Source of the DNA: Streptomyces sp. TRM70350
GTDB taxonomy: Bacteria > Actinomycetota > Actinomycetes > Streptomycetales > Streptomycetaceae
Reading direction: 5' to 3'
Assembly: GCF_019219825.1 (NCBI RefSeq)
Contig: NZ_JAHUXH010000001.1
Span: 496,001-560,000 of the forward strand
DNA length: 64,000 nucleotides
Shown piece after piece: positions 7,553 to 15,612 of the stretch. Positions within the stretch are counted from its first letter, which is position 1; the number at the start of each line of letters is the position of its first letter. The position numbers and the translations under genes were made by a program. The notes under the pieces were generated by a model, which was given only the letters and a program-made list of their open reading frames with translations, made no database searches and had not been told where the DNA came from.

Positions 7553-9007
7553 GGGGGTCACGGTAACGGGCGGCGAAAACCCTTGTGCCGCAGGGGACTG
7601 AGAGGCGACCGGCTCCGGCGGGCGCAGCTCGTGCCAGCGCAGGTCCGCCTCCAGTTGCGCGGCGAGGGAGACGAGCAGCGGCTCGCTGTGCGCGGGACCC
7701 AACAGCTGCGCCCCGACCGGGAGTCCGCCGCTGACGAAACCGGCCGGAACGTTGACGCCGGGCCACCCCAGCACGTTCCACGGCCAGGCATACGGGCAGG
7801 CCGCGATCACCGCCCGGTCGGTGGCCAGTCCGCCGAGCCTCAGCATGGCGCCGATCCGGGGCGGGGGAGCGGCCGTGGTCGGCGCGACGATCACGTCGTA
7901 CGACGTGAAGAACGCGCCGATACGGCGGTGCAGGACCGCCTCCGCACGCCGTGCCGCCCGCAGCGGCGCCCCGCCGAGCAGCCGCCCGAGCCGTGCCGCG
8001 TCCCTGGTGCGCGGGTCGAGCAGCGCGGGGTCGGGGGCCTCGCGGACCCGCTCGGCGACACCGACCGTGGCGCGCGGGACGAAGGTCAGCCCGATCTGAC
8101 CGTAGGGCGGGTCGGCCTCCTCGACCGTGTGGCCCAACGCGGCCAGTTTCTCGGCGAGTTCGACGACCCGGGCCCGGATCTCCGGATGCAGCCGGGCGGG
8201 CAGCGCGGTGAACGGCGGCTTCAGCGCGAGGGCGATGCGCAGTCGGCCGGGGTCGCGGCCCACCGCCTCGGACACGTCGAGCGTGGGCGGCCGGTGCGGG
8301 TCCAGGTCGTGGTTGCCGCCGGCCGAGTCCAGCAGCAGCGCCGCGTCCGCGACCGTACGGGCCAGGGTGCCGTTGACCGTGATGCCCTGGAACGACTCGC
8401 CGCGCGGCCAGGTCGAGATGCGCCCGCGCTGCGGCTTGATGCCGATCAGATGGGTCCAGGACGCCGGGATGCGCACCGAACCCGCGCCGTCCGAGCCGAG
8501 CGCGGCCGGCACCAGGCCCGCCGCGACCGCCGCCGCCGAGCCGCCCGACGAACCGCCCGGCGTGTGCTGGGGGTTCCACGGGTTGCGGGTCGCGCCGAAC
8601 GCGGGCCCCTCGGTGAACGGCCACTGTCCCAGTTCGCAGGTGTTGGTCTTGCCGACGATCACCGCGCCGGCCGCGCGCAGCCGCCGTACCGCCTCGCAGT
8701 CCTCGGCGACCGGCGCGAACGACCCCGGGCAGCCGAACGCGGTCGGCTCACCGGCCACGTCCATGTCGTCCTTGACGGCGACGGGCACGCCGAGCAGCGG
8801 GCGGCGCGCCCCGGCGGCCAGTTCCCGGTCGGCGACCTCGGCCTCGGCGAGCGCCGCCTCGGCCCGGACGATCCGGAAGGCGTTCAGCGTGCCCTGCGTC
8901 GCCTCGATCCGGGCCAGGGCCGCCTCGGCGAGGGCGCGCGAGGTCACCTCGCCGTCGGCGAGCGCACGGGCGGTCTCCGCCAGGCCGGCGGAAGGGGCGG
9001 GCGTCAT
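7064..9007 (-). CDS. amidase reading through into a PemK/MazF-like domain
   Basis: One uninterrupted 647-codon frame holds two families. Residues 1 to about 465 form an amidase-signature hydrolase: catalytic Lys in GVPVAVKDDMDVAG, then TPGGSSGGSAAAVAAG and LGSDGAGSVRIPAS with the Ser/cis-Ser pair. It should hydrolyse an amide or ester of unknown structure. The last ~162 residues are PemK/MazF-like (see 7064-7552). Between them lie about 20 residues with a TTT codon and low-complexity composition, resembling an intergenic spacer that has lost its stop. The ATG at 9005-9007 follows GGAGG by 8 nt; a GTG three codons upstream is less likely. Whether a fusion protein or two proteins are made cannot be told from sequence. 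Confidence 0.8.
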   Translation of the reverse strand: MTPAPSAGLAETARALADGEVTSRALAEAALARIEATQGTLNAFRIVRAEAALAEAEVADRELAAGARRPLLGVPVAVKDDMDVAGEPTAFGCPGSFAPVAEDCEAVRRLRAAGAVIVGKTNTCELGQWPFTEGPAFGATRNPWNPQHTPGGSSGGSAAAVAAGLVPAALGSDGAGSVRIPASWTHLIGIKPQRGRISTWPRGESFQGITVNGTLARTVADAALLLDSAGGNHDLDPHRPPTLDVSEAVGRDPGRLRIALALKPPFTALPARLHPEIRARVVELAEKLAALGHTVEEADPPYGQIGLTFVPRATVGVAERVREAPDPALLDPRTRDAARLGRLLGGAPLRAARRAEAVLHRRIGAFFTSYDVIVAPTTAAPPPRIGAMLRLGGLATDRAVIAACPYAWPWNVLGWPGVNVPAGFVSGGLPVGAQLLGPAHSEPLLVSLAAQLEADLRWHELRPPEPVASQSPAAQGFSPPVTVTPVTAFTDETAPGRFGPTATTEADPREVGRVRTEYSPAHDGDPDPGEIVWTWVPYEENDGRGKDRPVLVVAREAAGTFLAVQLSSKRHDGETRGAAKPLQGSRGSARWVPIGNGPWDRSGRDSWVDVDRVLRLHEEGMRREACALDRMRFNLVRHRLRERYGWS

Positions 9008-9197
9008 GCGGGACACCTCCGGAGCGGGTGGTCTACCGAACGGTAACGTCAGCAGGGCTTCGGGGGAACGGGCTTGAAAGAAAGCCGGTTGCGTGCTCCG
9101 GTCCGCCACATCGACCAGGACTTTCCCGCATGCCTCGTTCCATCGTGCGCGAAGCATTGACGCCCTGCGACCCCACCTCTACTTTCTGACCGACTTG

Positions 9198-9222
9198 CCG
9201 AACTTTGTTCGGAATACCGAAC
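9198..9222 (+). promoter_or_regulatory. three alternating CCGAAC half-sites upstream of the GH43 gene
   Basis: CCGAAC (9198-9203), its inverse GTTCGG (9207-9212) and CCGAAC again (9217-9222) are spaced 3 and 4 bases apart. They form two overlapping palindromes sharing the middle arm. They lie 24 bases before the ATG at 9246, where a LacI- or AraC-type sugar regulator would block transcription. The binding protein is unknown. Confidence 0.6.
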
Positions 9223-9245
9223 CCTGGGTCAGAGGAGAGCCGCGC

Positions 9246-10637
9246 ATGACCCCACCCCGCCCCGCATCCCCGTCCCGCCGCACCCTGCTGCGCACCCTCG
9301 CCGCCCTGCCCGCCTCGGCGCTCGTGCTCGGCGAACTGCCCGGCACGCTCGGCACCGCCGCGGCCGCCGCCCCGCCCAGCGGCTCCGCCACCCGCTACAC
9401 CATCGTCCCGTTCCTCAACAGCAACGACGGCACGGTGAACGTCTACCAGTCCGACGACGCCACCGACTTCCGGCTCGTGCGCTCGTCGGCGTACACCCCG
9501 CCCAGCAACCGGATCCGCGACGCCGCGATCTTCCGGCACACCGACGGCTACTACTACATCACCTACACCACGCACACCTGGCAGGACACCAGCACCACCA
9601 TCGGCTTCGCGCGCAGCACGGACCGCGTCAACTGGACCTTCCTCTACGACTATCCAGTCCCGATCGCCAACCTGTCGCGCGCGTGGGCGCCGGAGTGGTT
9701 CGTCGACAGCGACGGCAGCGTGAACGTCATCGTGTCCTGCTCCACCACCGACAACGAGTGGATCTTCACCCCGTACCGGCTGCGCGCCACCGACTCGGCG
9801 CTGTCCGCGTGGACTTCACCGGTCGCCCTGTCCGGCATCGGCGCCAACCACATCGACACGTTCATCGTGCGGATCGGCTCGACCTACCACGCCTTCCCGA
9901 AGAACGAGACCACCAAGTACATCGAGTACGCCACCGCCTCCAGCCTCACCGGCCCCTACACCATCCACCGCACCGGCGACTGGGCGGGCTGGGGCAGCTA
10001 CCGCGAGGGCCCGGCGCTGGTGCAGCTCGACAACGGCGCCTGGCGCATCTTCTTCGACGGTTACGGCGACGGCACCTACTACTACAGCGACAGCTACGAC
10101 ACCTTCGCGACCTGGACCGCACCGCGCGCCCTGCCCGGAATCTCCGGCACGGCCCGCCACTTCACGGTCCTCAAGGAGACGGTGCCGGGCGGCGTGACCC
10201 TGGCCAGGAACGTCACCCGCTCCTTCCGCTCGGCCAACTACACCACCCGTTACTGGCAGAAGCAGTCCACCCTGCTCAACCTCCCCGTGGTGACCGCCTC
10301 CAGCACCACCGCCGAGCGGCAGGCCGCCACCTTCACGGTCGTCCCCGGCCTGGCCGACGCGGGCGCGTACTCGTTCCGCGACTCCACCGGCAACTACCTG
10401 CGCCACTACGGCTTCCGCGGCCGCTTCGACCCGAACGACGGCACGACGACGTTCGCCCGCGACGCCACGTTCATCGCCCGTACCGGCACCGCGTCGGGCT
10501 CGATCCGCTTCGAGTCGTACAACTTCCCGGGCCGCTACCTCCGCCACTACGACTACCAGCTCCGCGTCGACCTGCCGGACGGCACGGACCTGTTCCGCCA
10601 GGACAGCTCGTTCGTCCCGGTGACCGCCTGGGCCTAG
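9246..10637 (+). CDS. secreted GH43-family glycoside hydrolase with C-terminal AbfB domain
   Basis: A 463-residue exported enzyme. The N terminus has a twin-arginine signal (SRRTLLRTLAALPASALVLG, Ala-rich cleavage region near residue 38). The catalytic five-bladed propeller spans roughly residues 45-320. Its GH43-like carboxylates are Asp in RIRDAAIF (base), the conserved SRAWAPEWF strand, and Glu in YREGPALVQ (acid). Residues ~325-460 form an AbfB/CBM42-type beta-trefoil with the repeats YLRHYGFRGRF and YLRHYDYQLRV, which bind arabinofuranose side chains. It probably trims arabinan or arabinoxylan outside the cell. The ATG follows AGAGGAGAG. The three-half-site operator upstream suggests sugar induction. 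Exact substrate is inferred. Confidence 0.85.
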   Translation: MTPPRPASPSRRTLLRTLAALPASALVLGELPGTLGTAAAAAPPSGSATRYTIVPFLNSNDGTVNVYQSDDATDFRLVRSSAYTPPSNRIRDAAIFRHTDGYYYITYTTHTWQDTSTTIGFARSTDRVNWTFLYDYPVPIANLSRAWAPEWFVDSDGSVNVIVSCSTTDNEWIFTPYRLRATDSALSAWTSPVALSGIGANHIDTFIVRIGSTYHAFPKNETTKYIEYATASSLTGPYTIHRTGDWAGWGSYREGPALVQLDNGAWRIFFDGYGDGTYYYSDSYDTFATWTAPRALPGISGTARHFTVLKETVPGGVTLARNVTRSFRSANYTTRYWQKQSTLLNLPVVTASSTTAERQAATFTVVPGLADAGAYSFRDSTGNYLRHYGFRGRFDPNDGTTTFARDATFIARTGTASGSIRFESYNFPGRYLRHYDYQLRVDLPDGTDLFRQDSSFVPVTAWA

Positions 10638-10717
10638 CCTGCGAGACAGCCGACCAGGCCCTGCGGAACGACGGAGACCTCGAAGAACCGCTGGGCTGAT
10701 CAGCGATTCACTCACGA

Positions 10718-11799
10718 TCAGAGCGCGGCCCGTCCCGCCTCCAGTCGGGCGACCGGGACACGGAACGGCGAGCAGGAGACGTAGCCCAGGCCGGTGGCGT
10801 GGAAGAAGTGGATCGAGTCCGGGTCGCCGCCTGCTCGCCGCAGACGCCGATCTTCAGGCCGGGGTGTGCGGTGCGGCCCGTGGCGGTGGCGAGTGCGACC
10901 AGTCGGCCGACGCCCTCGCGGTCGATCGTCTCGAACGGGGAGACCGGGAAGACGCCCTTGTCGAGGTAGGCGGAGAAGAACTCGGCCTCGGCGTCGTCAC
11001 GGGAGAAGCCCCAGGTGGTCTGCGGCAGGTCGTTCGTGCCGAAGGAGAAGAAGTCTGCCTGCTCGGCGATCCGGCCCGCCGTCAGCGCGGCCCGGGGCAG
11101 CTCGATCATGGTGCCGACCGGGCAGCTCACGGGGACGCCGGTCTCCGCGGAGACGTCGGCCGGCACCCGTTCCACCTCGTCGCGTTCGAGCCGGAGTTCC
11201 TCGACGGAGCCGATCAGCGGCACCATGATCTCCGCGATCGGGGTTCCGCCCGTTCTGGTGCGCTCCACGACCGCCTCCGCGACGGCCCGCACCTGCAGGG
11301 CGACCAGGCCCGGGACCACCAGGCCGAGGCGTACGCCGCGCAGGCCGAGCATCGGGTTCGCCTCGTGCAGGCGGCTCACCCCTGCGAGCAACTCCACGTC
11401 GTGCGGGTCGGGCAGGCTGCCGCGGGCCTCGGCGGTCGCGATGCGCACCGCGAGGTCGGTGCGGTCGGGCAGGAACTCGTGCAGCGGCGGGTCGAGGAGG
11501 CGGATGGTGACCGGAAGGCCGTCCATCGCCTCCAGGATGCCGATGAAGTCCTGGCGCTGCAGCGGCAGCAGCGCGGCCGGCGCGCGGTCGCGGCGGGCGG
11601 CCGTGCGGGCCAGGACGATCTCCTCGACCAGCTTGCGGCGCTCGCCGAGGAACATGTGCTCGGTGCGGCACAGACCGATGCCCTGAGCGCCGAACCGGCG
11701 GGCGCGTGCGGCGTCCTCGGAGGTGTCGGCGTTGGCCCGCACCTCCAGCCGCCGTACGCCGTCGGCTCGTTGCAGTGCGGTCGCCACGGCGTCGGCCAC
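10718..11799 (-). pseudogene. pyruvate phosphate dikinase C-terminal relic
   Basis: Only the C-terminal PEP-binding barrel of pyruvate phosphate dikinase remains, about 360 codons of a family near 880-900 residues. Recognisable pieces are [78 protein letters not shown] and IGVCGE. After that, the frame is wrong: at about 10830 one base seems missing from a GCACGGCGGC-like run. In the neighbouring frame the expected ending [20 protein letters not shown] continues to a TGA at 10718-10720. The ATP-grasp and phosphohistidine domains are absent, so the product cannot be an active dikinase. The 5' break lies beside the OsmC relic. Confidence 0.85.
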
Positions 11800-11821
11800 G
11801 TCGCCCGAGAGGGGAGAGGTG

Positions 11822-12388
11822 ATGAGGATGGAAACGCGCTGCGGGCGCACGATCAACGTGACCCGATTCGCGCCGCACGGCCTGCCCGCCCCCATGGGAC
11901 GCGTCGTACTGGACACCTCGTGCGCGCCCCACGACGAGGGCGAGTTGTGGGCGTCCCTCACGGCCGAGGAGGCCCGGCGCCTCGCGGGACCGCTGCTCTG
12001 CCAGGCCGCGGCCGTGGACCCACGAGCCGCCGCCCTGCCCGGAGAGGTCGAGGCGGTGCCCGTGGCGGGCGACGCCTTCGAGATACGGACCCGTGGCCAC
12101 GTCCTGATGGCCGACCAACCGCAGTCCGCCAGGGGAACGGACACCGCACCCACGCCCGTGGAGCTCTTCGTGGCGCCGGTGGCCTTGTCCGTGCCGGCGG
12201 AGTTCCGGAAGGCCGACGACCGGCCCGCCCGGGTCGCCGCCCTCGCGCTGACCGTCCGGGCGCCCTCCCTGCCGTCCGAACGGCTGGCCGCGCTGCGTGC
12301 GGTGGTCTCGCACTGCACGGTGACCAACGTGAGCTGCGGCGAGGACGAAACGATCAGTGCGCCGGGTCCTGGTCCTGCCGGACGATGA
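11822..12388 (+). pseudogene. OsmC-family peroxiredoxin-like gene with internal deletion
   Basis: An open frame of 188 codons after an AGGGGAGAGG site, but the OsmC fold is broken. An N-terminal extension (NVTRFAPHGLPAP, RVVLDTSCAPHDEGELW) is followed by OsmC strands RTRGHVLMADQPQ and GTDTAPTPVELFVA. The central helix with the first redox Cys should come next. Instead the sequence jumps at about 12176-12190 to PAEFRKADDRPARVAALALTVRAP. The second Cys survives in SHCTVTN. About 20-25 residues are missing. The tail after SHCTVTN no longer looks like OsmC and runs 35 bases into the convergent stress-protein gene. Peroxidase activity is not expected. Confidence 0.65.
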
Positions 12389-12806
12389 CCACGGGGCACG
12401 CCGCGTGCTGGGCGCAGCGCTGGCTGACCGATCCCAGCATCGCCCGGGCGAAGCCACCCCGGCCGCGGCTGCCGACGACGAGGAGCTCGGCTCCTTGCGA
12501 GGCCCGGATCAGCGCCTCCGACGGGTCGCCCTCCACGAGCTCCTCGCGCAGCCCGGCCGGGTGCTCGTCCTTGAAGACGGTGCGCAGCTCCTCCGTGAAA
12601 CGCTCTCGGGCCTGCTCCATGTCGAACGCCGGGTCGATCGCGGGTCCGCTCCAGCCGACGGACGACGGTGTGTCCCAGGCGTGTACCGCCTCCACGACAC
12701 CGCCGACGGACTGCGCGTACCGGGCCGCCCAGCGCAGCGCCGCGTACGACGACGGGGAACCGTCCACGCCCACGACCACCCGCGGTACCGGCTCAGAGGT
12801 ATGCAT
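12354..12806 (-). CDS. universal stress protein, single UspA domain
   Basis: A 150-residue UspA-fold protein. VVVGVDGSPSSYAALRWAA opens the fold, and VVGSRGRGGFARAMLGSVS carries the G-2x-G-9x-G(S/T) nucleotide-binding motif, so ATP binding is likely. The ATG at 12804-12806 is preceded by GAGG five bases upstream; a GTG two codons earlier is possible. Such proteins in this kind of neighbourhood belong to actinobacterial hypoxia/dormancy responses, which is contextual inference here. Confidence 0.93.
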   Translation of the reverse strand: MHTSEPVPRVVVGVDGSPSSYAALRWAARYAQSVGGVVEAVHAWDTPSSVGWSGPAIDPAFDMEQARERFTEELRTVFKDEHPAGLREELVEGDPSEALIRASQGAELLVVGSRGRGGFARAMLGSVSQRCAQHAACPVVIVRQDQDPAH

Positions 12807-12916
12807 GGCCACCTCACTCAGCAGTCGATGTCTTCAGCTCCACGCTGCCCGCACACGCAGCGCCGCGCCAGCCGGGGCATCCCGCAGGCGGCGCGACGCC
12901 GGGCTTCGTCGGGTGT

Positions 12917-13375
12917 TCATATCCGGCTCCCGCTGCCGTACGGGGCGTACAGATCCAGCAGCCGGATCCGGGCCGCGTGCAGCCGGTCGGCGACCACATG
13001 GCCGACCCATTCGGCGATCGCCCGGCCGAACTCCGCGTCCTGTGCGCACAGGGCCCGTACGGCCTCCGCGTCGAACTCCCAGGCCCGCACGGGGCTCAGG
13101 GCCTCGGCGCCCAGATACCGGGGGTACGGCCGGAAGTGCCAGGACCAGCCGGCCAGTTGGGCGGGCCCCGGCGACTCGATGACGGCGGCGCGGCGGCCGG
13201 GTACGTACAGGTCGAGCGTGACCATGCCGGTCCGGATGATCCAGAACCGGTCGGCGCGCCGGCCCTCCGCGAACAGGCGGGTGCCCTCGTCGAAGGAGAC
13301 CTCGCGGGCGGTCCGCATCAGCCGTTCGCGGTGCTTGGCCGGGAGGCTTCCGGCCGAGGTGGTGGTGGAGGTCAC
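12917..13375 (-). CDS. stand-alone cyclic-nucleotide-binding domain protein
   Basis: A 152-residue protein that is a single cNMP-binding (Crp-like) beta-barrel with no DNA-binding helix-turn-helix. It runs from LMRTAREVSFDEGTRLFAEG through DRFWIIRTGMVTLDLYVPG to LGAEALSPVRAWEFDAEAV and ends soon after the C-helix. The phosphate-binding cassette is atypical (GPAQLAGWSWH instead of GE-RA), so it may bind another ligand. The GTG at 13373-13375 follows AAAGGAACG; longer in-frame starts to 13582 add no recognisable sequence. It is divergent from the tandem stress protein across a 414-base gap. Confidence 0.82.
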   Translation of the reverse strand: MTSTTTSAGSLPAKHRERLMRTAREVSFDEGTRLFAEGRRADRFWIIRTGMVTLDLYVPGRRAAVIESPGPAQLAGWSWHFRPYPRYLGAEALSPVRAWEFDAEAVRALCAQDAEFGRAIAEWVGHVVADRLHAARIRLLDLYAPYGSGSRI

Positions 13376-13789
13376 CGCTCCGTTCCTTTCGTTCCGGCCG
13401 CCGCGACCGGCCCAGGATCGACCGGTCGTCGTGCTCTCCGGGAGCGGTGGGGCCTGCTGATGCCAGGCTCTTCCCGCCCGGGCGGGAGCACCACGGGCCG
13501 CACGGGCCCTGAGCGTGGGTCCTTCGGCCCAAAAGGGGCGGGAGAACAGCGCCTCGGCCTGAGGGACGGGAAGGACATCCACTTCTCGCGGATCCTGATT
13601 GCGCGGTGCGCGGTGAGGGCCGCTTCCCCGCGTCTTTCTCTGGTCCTTCCCGTCCCCCTACAGCACACCACGCGGACCGCGCGGGCGCCAGGGCCGTTCG
13701 GTCCCGGGCCGACGCCCTACCTGCCGCGAGCGTGGGATGCGACCGTGACAGGAGGACCAGGTCGCTGCCGGTGAAAGGCGGTGGGGACG
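13376..13789. promoter_or_regulatory. 414-bp divergent intergenic region with two GGG...CCC boxes
   Basis: No gene is supported here. Two interrupted palindromes stand out. 13517-13533 reads on the minus strand TTTGGGCCGAAGGACCC. 13691-13705 reads GGGCCGTTCGGTCCC. Both resemble the GGGnC...GnCCC architecture of DosR/DevR-type (OsdR) boxes that drive hypoxia genes, and each lies before one of the two divergent genes (cNMP protein and tandem Usp). Assignment to OsdR is inference; the Streptomyces consensus is recalled only loosely. Confidence 0.4.
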
Positions 13790-14665
13790 ATGGAACTGCC
13801 CCTGGTCGTGGGCGTCGACGGATCGAACGGCAGTCTCCACGCGGTCGACTGGGCGGTGGACGAGGCCGCCCGGCACGGTCTGCCGCTGCGGCTGATCTAC
13901 GCCTCCTTGTGGGAGCGCTACGAGGGCGTCGTCCCGGCGACAAGCCCCGAACGCCCCTCGGAGCAGGCGCTGGCGGAGTACATCGTCGGCTCTGCCGCCG
14001 AGCGCGCCCGACGGCGCAACGCCGACGCCAGGATCGCCACCGACACGATCCCCGCGGACGCGGTGTCCGCCCTGCTGGAGGAGGGCCGTCGCGCCACCGC
14101 CCTGGTGACCGGCTCGCGCGGTCGCGGTGAACTGACAGGACTGCTGCTCGGCTCGGTCGGCCTGGCCGTCGCGGGCCGCGCGCCCTGCCCGGTGATCGTG
14201 GTCCGGGGTGACCGGGCCGGTCTGGCCGGCACCCACGGGCGGATCCTGCTCGGCGCCGGGGAGCCCGAGGCGTGCGGCGAGGCGGTGCGGTTCGCCTTCC
14301 GGGAGGCCGAGGCACGCGGATGCACCCTCGACGTCGTACGCGCCTGGCGCCGCCCGGCGTACGAGCCCCCCGGCCATCGGGCGGCGGCCCAGGAGTCGGC
14401 GCGGCAGTACGAGGAGCGGGCCTCCGCCGTGCTGGACGCGCTGCTCGCCGGGGCGACGGCCGACCACCCGGCGGTGCGGACGAGCCGTACGACGGTCGAG
14501 GGCCCGGCCCGCAAGGTGCTCGTGCACCGCTCGGCCGCCGCCGACCTCGTCATCCTCGGGGCGCGGCGCAGGTCCGGCCACTTCGGCCTGCAACTCGGCC
14601 GGGTGAGCCACACCCTGCTGCACCACGCGGCGTGCCCGGTGGCGGTGGTGCCGCAGCCGGGATGA
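13790..14665 (+). CDS. tandem universal stress protein (two UspA domains)
   Basis: A 291-residue protein with two UspA domains, residues ~3-145 and ~150-290. The first has VVGVDGSNGSLHAVDWAVDE and the ATP loop VTGSRGRGELTGLLLGSVG. The second has ILLGAGEPEA and ILGARRRSGHFGLQLGRVS, a less perfect loop, so nucleotide binding may be confined to the first half. The ATG at 13790 follows AAAGGCGG; GTG at 13781 is an alternative. It probably belongs with the single Usp and DUF1876 genes in a dormancy/redox stress block. Confidence 0.93.
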   Translation: MELPLVVGVDGSNGSLHAVDWAVDEAARHGLPLRLIYASLWERYEGVVPATSPERPSEQALAEYIVGSAAERARRRNADARIATDTIPADAVSALLEEGRRATALVTGSRGRGELTGLLLGSVGLAVAGRAPCPVIVVRGDRAGLAGTHGRILLGAGEPEACGEAVRFAFREAEARGCTLDVVRAWRRPAYEPPGHRAAAQESARQYEERASAVLDALLAGATADHPAVRTSRTTVEGPARKVLVHRSAAADLVILGARRRSGHFGLQLGRVSHTLLHHAACPVAVVPQPG

Positions 14666-14770
14666 CCGGCCGGAGCGTGCGATGACGGGCCGGTGTGCCA
14701 CGATGAACGCCGGTCACCGCAACCCGGACCTTCCCGGCGGGCCCGCCGCCCCCTGTGCCCGTCTCCGCCG

Positions 14771-15028
14771 TCACGTGCGGAGCGGACCCGCCAGCTCGAT
14801 GATGTCGTCAGCGGCCACGTCGTGCAGCCGGATGGCGAGATCCTCCAGGGCACGGCTGGCGGCGAGTTCGTCGCCGATCTCGGGAACGGGCCGGTCGACC
14901 GGGTTCCGCCGGGCGACGCCCCTGCCGATGACGGTCGACGTCTCGCCGGTGGTGAGCACCGCACGTGCGCGCGTGTCGTCACCGTCCTCGGTGATGTAGA
15001 TCTGCACGGTCCACTGCTTGGCTTCCAT
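14771..15028 (-). CDS. DUF1876 domain protein
   Basis: A small 85-residue protein covering the whole DUF1876 domain: KQWTVQIYITEDGDDTRARAVL, then GRGVARRNPVDRPVPEIGDE and ALEDLAIRLHDVAADDI. The fold is described as dsRNA-binding-like alpha/beta, and the function is not established. Members are frequent beside universal stress proteins in Streptomyces, as here. The ATG at 15026-15028 begins MEAKQWTV. It is convergent with the tandem Usp gene and divergent from the EACC1-like gene. Confidence 0.88.
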   Translation of the reverse strand: MEAKQWTVQIYITEDGDDTRARAVLTTGETSTVIGRGVARRNPVDRPVPEIGDELAASRALEDLAIRLHDVAADDIIELAGPLRT

Positions 15029-15181
15029 CGTGATCACTTCCGTACGACGGTTCTTCCCCGCCACTCCCCACCGTGCGCCCGAAACGGCCGTCGCGCCAGC
15101 GCCGCGCCTTGGGTCACTGGCTGGTTTGCCGCGGCAGGCCGGACGGCAGAGACTGATACACAACGAACCAAGGGGCTTCCG

Positions 15182-15571
15182 GTGGAAAATCAGTTGCAGA
15201 TCCTCCTGTCCGAGGAGGGGGCGGAAGCGGAGCACGTCGCGAGACTCACCGGATATCTGCGCGAGGAACTGCTCCAGCTCGACCTGGCCGACGTGACGGC
15301 CGTCCCCGGCCCACCGGTCCCGCCCGGCGCACGGGCGGAAGAGACCGCTCTGATCGGCGCCCTGATGGTGAACCTGGGCACGGGCGCCTCCGGGCTGAGC
15401 GAGGTCCTGAACGTCGTCCGCGAGTGGTGGGGCCGGTGCCACGGCAGGCACCCGTCGCTGCGCCTGACGCTGGGCGACGACGTGCTGGTGATCTCCGGGG
15501 CGACGGACGAGGAGGTCGGGGAGGCGTTCGACCTGTTCCTCCGCCGCCACTCCACGGTGGGGACCCAGTGA
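15182..15571 (+). CDS. EACC1-like (effector-associated constant component) protein
   Basis: A 129-residue protein resembling the EACC1 family, small constant components placed next to variable caspase-, CHAT- or TIR-type effectors in actinobacterial conflict systems. The pattern is an N-terminal strand/helix unit (NQLQILLSEEGAEAEHVARL, TGYLREELLQ), a VTAVPGPPVPPGAR linker, a hydrophobic glycine-rich helix LIGALMVNLGTGASGLSEVL, an EWWGRCHGRHP turn, and a final beta hairpin LRLTLGDDVLVISG. The GTG at 15182 follows AAGGGG. No effector gene follows: the next gene is terC, behind a structured leader. The family assignment is by remembered pattern. Confidence 0.6.
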   Translation: MENQLQILLSEEGAEAEHVARLTGYLREELLQLDLADVTAVPGPPVPPGARAEETALIGALMVNLGTGASGLSEVLNVVREWWGRCHGRHPSLRLTLGDDVLVISGATDEEVGEAFDLFLRRHSTVGTQ

Positions 15572-15612
15572 CCTGCTTTTTAGATTTCCTAGACCATTTG
15601 TTCATCTTCTCC

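Noticed and set aside
15572..15612. T-rich run after the EACC1-like gene as a terminator
   Set aside because: No stem precedes the T tract; it is better explained as the AT-rich promoter of terC.
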